Shown here: one piece after another, positions 35,893 to 37,350 of the stretch | Layout: the number at the start of each line of letters is the position of its first letter | Position numbering within the stretch: the first letter of the stretch is position 1 | Origin: Gammaproteobacteria bacterium | GTDB taxonomy: Bacteria > Pseudomonadota > Gammaproteobacteria > SG8-11 | Direction: 5' to 3' | NCBI GenBank assembly: GCA_013151345.1 | Contig: JAADIM010000055.1 | Coordinates: forward strand, 1-37,350 | Length of the DNA: 37,350 nucleotides | Position numbers and translations under genes: made by a program | The notes under the pieces: model-generated | Databases searched by the model: none | Told to the model about the DNA's origin: nothing | What the model saw: the letters and a program-made list of their open reading frames with translations, nothing else

Positions 35893-36086
35893 CAATGATC
35901 CTAAATAAATCAGTTGAATCTACTGCGGACACCTAACGCACTGAATCTAACGCGTTTTTCCATTTTTTAAGACTCACCCGTAGAATGACTTGACTACGCG
36001 ATCGCCTTAAAAAATGGAAAAACACGCTATCTTCAGCACCTTAGGCACCCTCGTTACGATTCAACTGATTTATTTAGGATGATTGA
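35893..36086. repeat. 194-bp palindromic element with 28-bp outer arms
   Basis: Outer arms 35893-35920 and 36059-36086 are inverted copies matching at 27 of 28 positions (shared core cctaaataaatcagttgaat). The homology continues inward with gaps: cgcgtttttccattttttaag pairs with cttaaaaaatggaaaaacacgc. The centre is near 35990, in the acccgtag...ctacgcg loop. The right arm contains the start codon of the GNAT remnant. No transposase and no clear target-site duplication are seen. Confidence 0.85.
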
Positions 36087-36366
36087 ATTAAGAGAATATA
36101 AAAAATCCGACACTGATATATTAGTACTGCTCGCCAACAATAAGCGCGTTTCCAGATATCTGGTCTACACATTCCCATATCCATATACTCGAAGGAATGC
36201 AGATTGGCGGATAGCAGTTGGAGCTAAAGAAAATGGAGCTTTGAACAAAGTTATTGAATATCATGGTGAGTTTGTCGGCAGTGTTAGCAATTATATTGTC
36301 ACCCAGCCGCCTCATATGCACATAAGCGACATTGTTGTTCGCCTCACACGCAAATATTACCCATGA
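36079..36366 (+). pseudogene. truncated GNAT acetyltransferase
   Basis: 95 codons. The first 70 or so (IELREYKKSDTDILVLLANNKRVSRYL ... EYHGEFVGSV) match the start of RimJ/RimL-like GNAT enzymes of about 170-180 aa, including the YLVYTFPYPYTRRNADW block. After GEFVGSV the text (SNYIVTQPPHMHISDIV...) no longer fits the fold, and the acetyl-CoA loop (R/Q-x-x-G-x-G/A) and C-terminal half are missing. I read it as the 5' fragment of a gene cut by a rearrangement. The ATG lies inside the right arm of the palindrome. Confidence 0.7.
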
Positions 36367-36514
36367 CGTCGGCAAGGCATAATAAGCTAATCCATTTGAC
36401 CGTAAAAAATTGGCACTTAGGGAAGTCAATTATTTTTTACAAAGCCATTCAAGACTCACACCCCCTCGGCAGGGCAAGTGATCTCCGTCGTTATCCACCA
36501 AGGAAAAATAGAAT

Positions 36515-36817
36515 ATGATTCTTGAAGCCGTCATTCTGAATATAAAAGAAGGTAAAACTTGCGAATTCGAAAAAGCGTTCTCGACAGCGCAAGAAATCAT
36601 TTCATCAATTAAAGGTTATATTTCACATCAGCTCCAAAAATGCATTGAAAATGAAAATCGCTACATACTTTTAGTTCAGTGGGAAAGCGTGGAAGCGCAC
36701 ACAATAAATTTTCGCGAATCGACGCTATATCAGGAATGGAAAGAATTATTGCATCATTTTTATGAACCCTTTCCTGAAGTTAAACATTATAAAATGGTAT
36801 TTAACAGCGTTGCATAA
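36515..36817 (+). CDS. antibiotic biosynthesis monooxygenase (ABM) family protein
   Basis: 100 aa, a single dimeric alpha-beta barrel (ABM, PF03992-like) domain: MILEAVILNIKEGKTCEFEKAFSTAQEIISSIKGYISHQLQKC, then YILLVQWESVEAHTINFRESTLYQEWKELLHHFYEPFPEVKHYKMV. Members include small monooxygenases, heme-degrading enzymes and many proteins without known substrate. AAGGAA precedes the ATG at good spacing. It is the third short single-domain gene of the accessory tail. Confidence 0.9.
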   Translation: MILEAVILNIKEGKTCEFEKAFSTAQEIISSIKGYISHQLQKCIENENRYILLVQWESVEAHTINFRESTLYQEWKELLHHFYEPFPEVKHYKMVFNSVA

Positions 36818-37282
36818 AAACACACTCGAACTGACTCCAAACCGTGGCGTTTCGCTACGCTACACTCTGCGGTTTGGAGCGACTGAGCTTGGTCGTTATT
36901 CTTATAAGTTGAAGAAAAGCTAATTATGAGTATTAGTTAAAGCTATTGTCATTGAGTTAATTGCAGGAAGCATTATAAAATCATGTCACAATTAAATGTA
37001 ATAATTGTGTTGAGTACTTCAGTCTCGATTCTCAATACCATTGTTCAGCTATTTATTATTAATTGAATATAACACTATATGCGGGTATAAATATTTCATT
37101 CCCTGGCGAATCACCATTTTTCATTATGCTCATAATAAAAGAAGCGCGGATATCCTCGGCACAACAACCCTCAATTTGAGTTCAGAAATGGCCTTAACTA
37201 CAATATTCCAGTGGACATATATCGTTGCGCTCCTTTTTGTACTGCCGAGCTCAATCATTATGTTTTTAAATTGGTAGAATAA
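36818..37282. other. gap with a strong hairpin; no convincing gene
   Basis: A 10-bp perfect stem ctccaaaccg (36835-36844) and cggtttggag (36870-36879) has a 25-nt inner part that can itself fold (gcgt...acgc). The sequence after it ends in ggtcgttattc. A 78-codon TTG frame (37041-37277) has a hydrophobic end (TYIVALLFVLPSSIIMFLNW) but no Shine-Dalgarno or recognisable family, so I do not call it a gene. Confidence 0.5.
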
Positions 37283-37350
37283 ATGGGTTCTTTCGAAAAA
37301 GTAAGTAAATGGATTTCTGAAGACTCATTTAGGGTTAGCTGTATTAATGC
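37283..37350 (+). CDS. start of an unidentified gene cut by the window edge
   Basis: ATG at 37283 opens a frame of 22 codons (MGSFEKVSKWISEDSFRVSC...) that runs to the end of the window. No strong ribosome-binding site is visible, and the product cannot be named. Confidence 0.35.
   Translation, partial: MGSFEKVSKWISEDSFRVSCIN

Noticed and set aside
33930-36900. Definite integron cassette array
   Set aside because: No integrase gene is present and none of the candidate sites has a full attC with matching R'/R'' cores; kept only as a lead.
37041-37277. 78-codon ORF with hydrophobic C-terminus
   Set aside because: TTG start, no Shine-Dalgarno, no family, and unusual composition at the N-terminus; too weak to annotate as a gene.

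Overview
The window looks like chromosome of an AT-rich gammaproteobacterium. The evidence is a set of linkages typical of that class: ygfB-pepP-ubiH-ubiI, a TIGR02449-type coiled-coil gene overlapping zapA and followed by 6S RNA and fau (ygfA), ilvA divergent from rpiA, folB-folK beside plsY, and glnA-(DUF4124)-ntrB-ntrC. The species cannot be named from the sequence alone.

Layout. Positions 1-5.2 kb hold envelope and glycan genes: a 5'-cut GT-C/TPR membrane protein, a GtrB/DPM-like glycosyltransferase, a methyltransferase and an NHL-propeller lipoprotein with a freshly triplicated tail. Positions 5.3-10 kb are the minus-strand ubiquinone/peptidase group (ubiI, ubiH, pepP, ygfB). Positions 10.1-12.6 kb run on the plus strand: TIGR02449 gene, zapA, ssrS (6S RNA), fau and an EVE-domain gene. 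Positions 12.7-17.4 kb carry ilvA, rpiA, an orphan lipoprotein and a response-regulator diguanylate cyclase. Positions 17.4-21.2 kb hold a palindromic 53-bp tandem repeat, then an RND efflux locus whose adaptor gene is intact but whose pump gene is broken by two deletions and about three frameshifts. Positions 21.4-28.3 kb hold an Atm1/HMT1-type ABC exporter, folK/folB, plsY, an unknown protein, and a PP-loop ATPase/TusA-like/CDF transporter run. Positions 28.3-33.5 kb are the nitrogen-control locus. Positions 33.5-37.35 kb are an accessory tail: a beta-lactamase-fold serine hydrolase, a GFA-domain protein, a truncated GNAT, an ABM-fold protein, and gaps full of hairpins, one a 194-bp palindrome.

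How parts work together. The nitrogen locus is the clearest circuit. Two NtrC-like sites 30 bp apart plus a -24/-12 sigma54 promoter precede glnA. A second NtrC palindrome plus a -24/-12 element precede ntrB-ntrC. This predicts glnA activation and autoregulation by phosphorylated NtrC. The ubi genes supply two ubiquinone ring hydroxylases. The PP-loop/TusA pair overlaps by 4 bp and suggests a sulfur-relay step acting on an RNA.

I did not find a clearly new defence or mobile system. The best leads are the PP-loop + TusA + CDF run, the palindrome and cassette-like tail, and the hairpin cluster between ilvA and rpiA. All functional calls come from motif recognition by eye; no database search was run.
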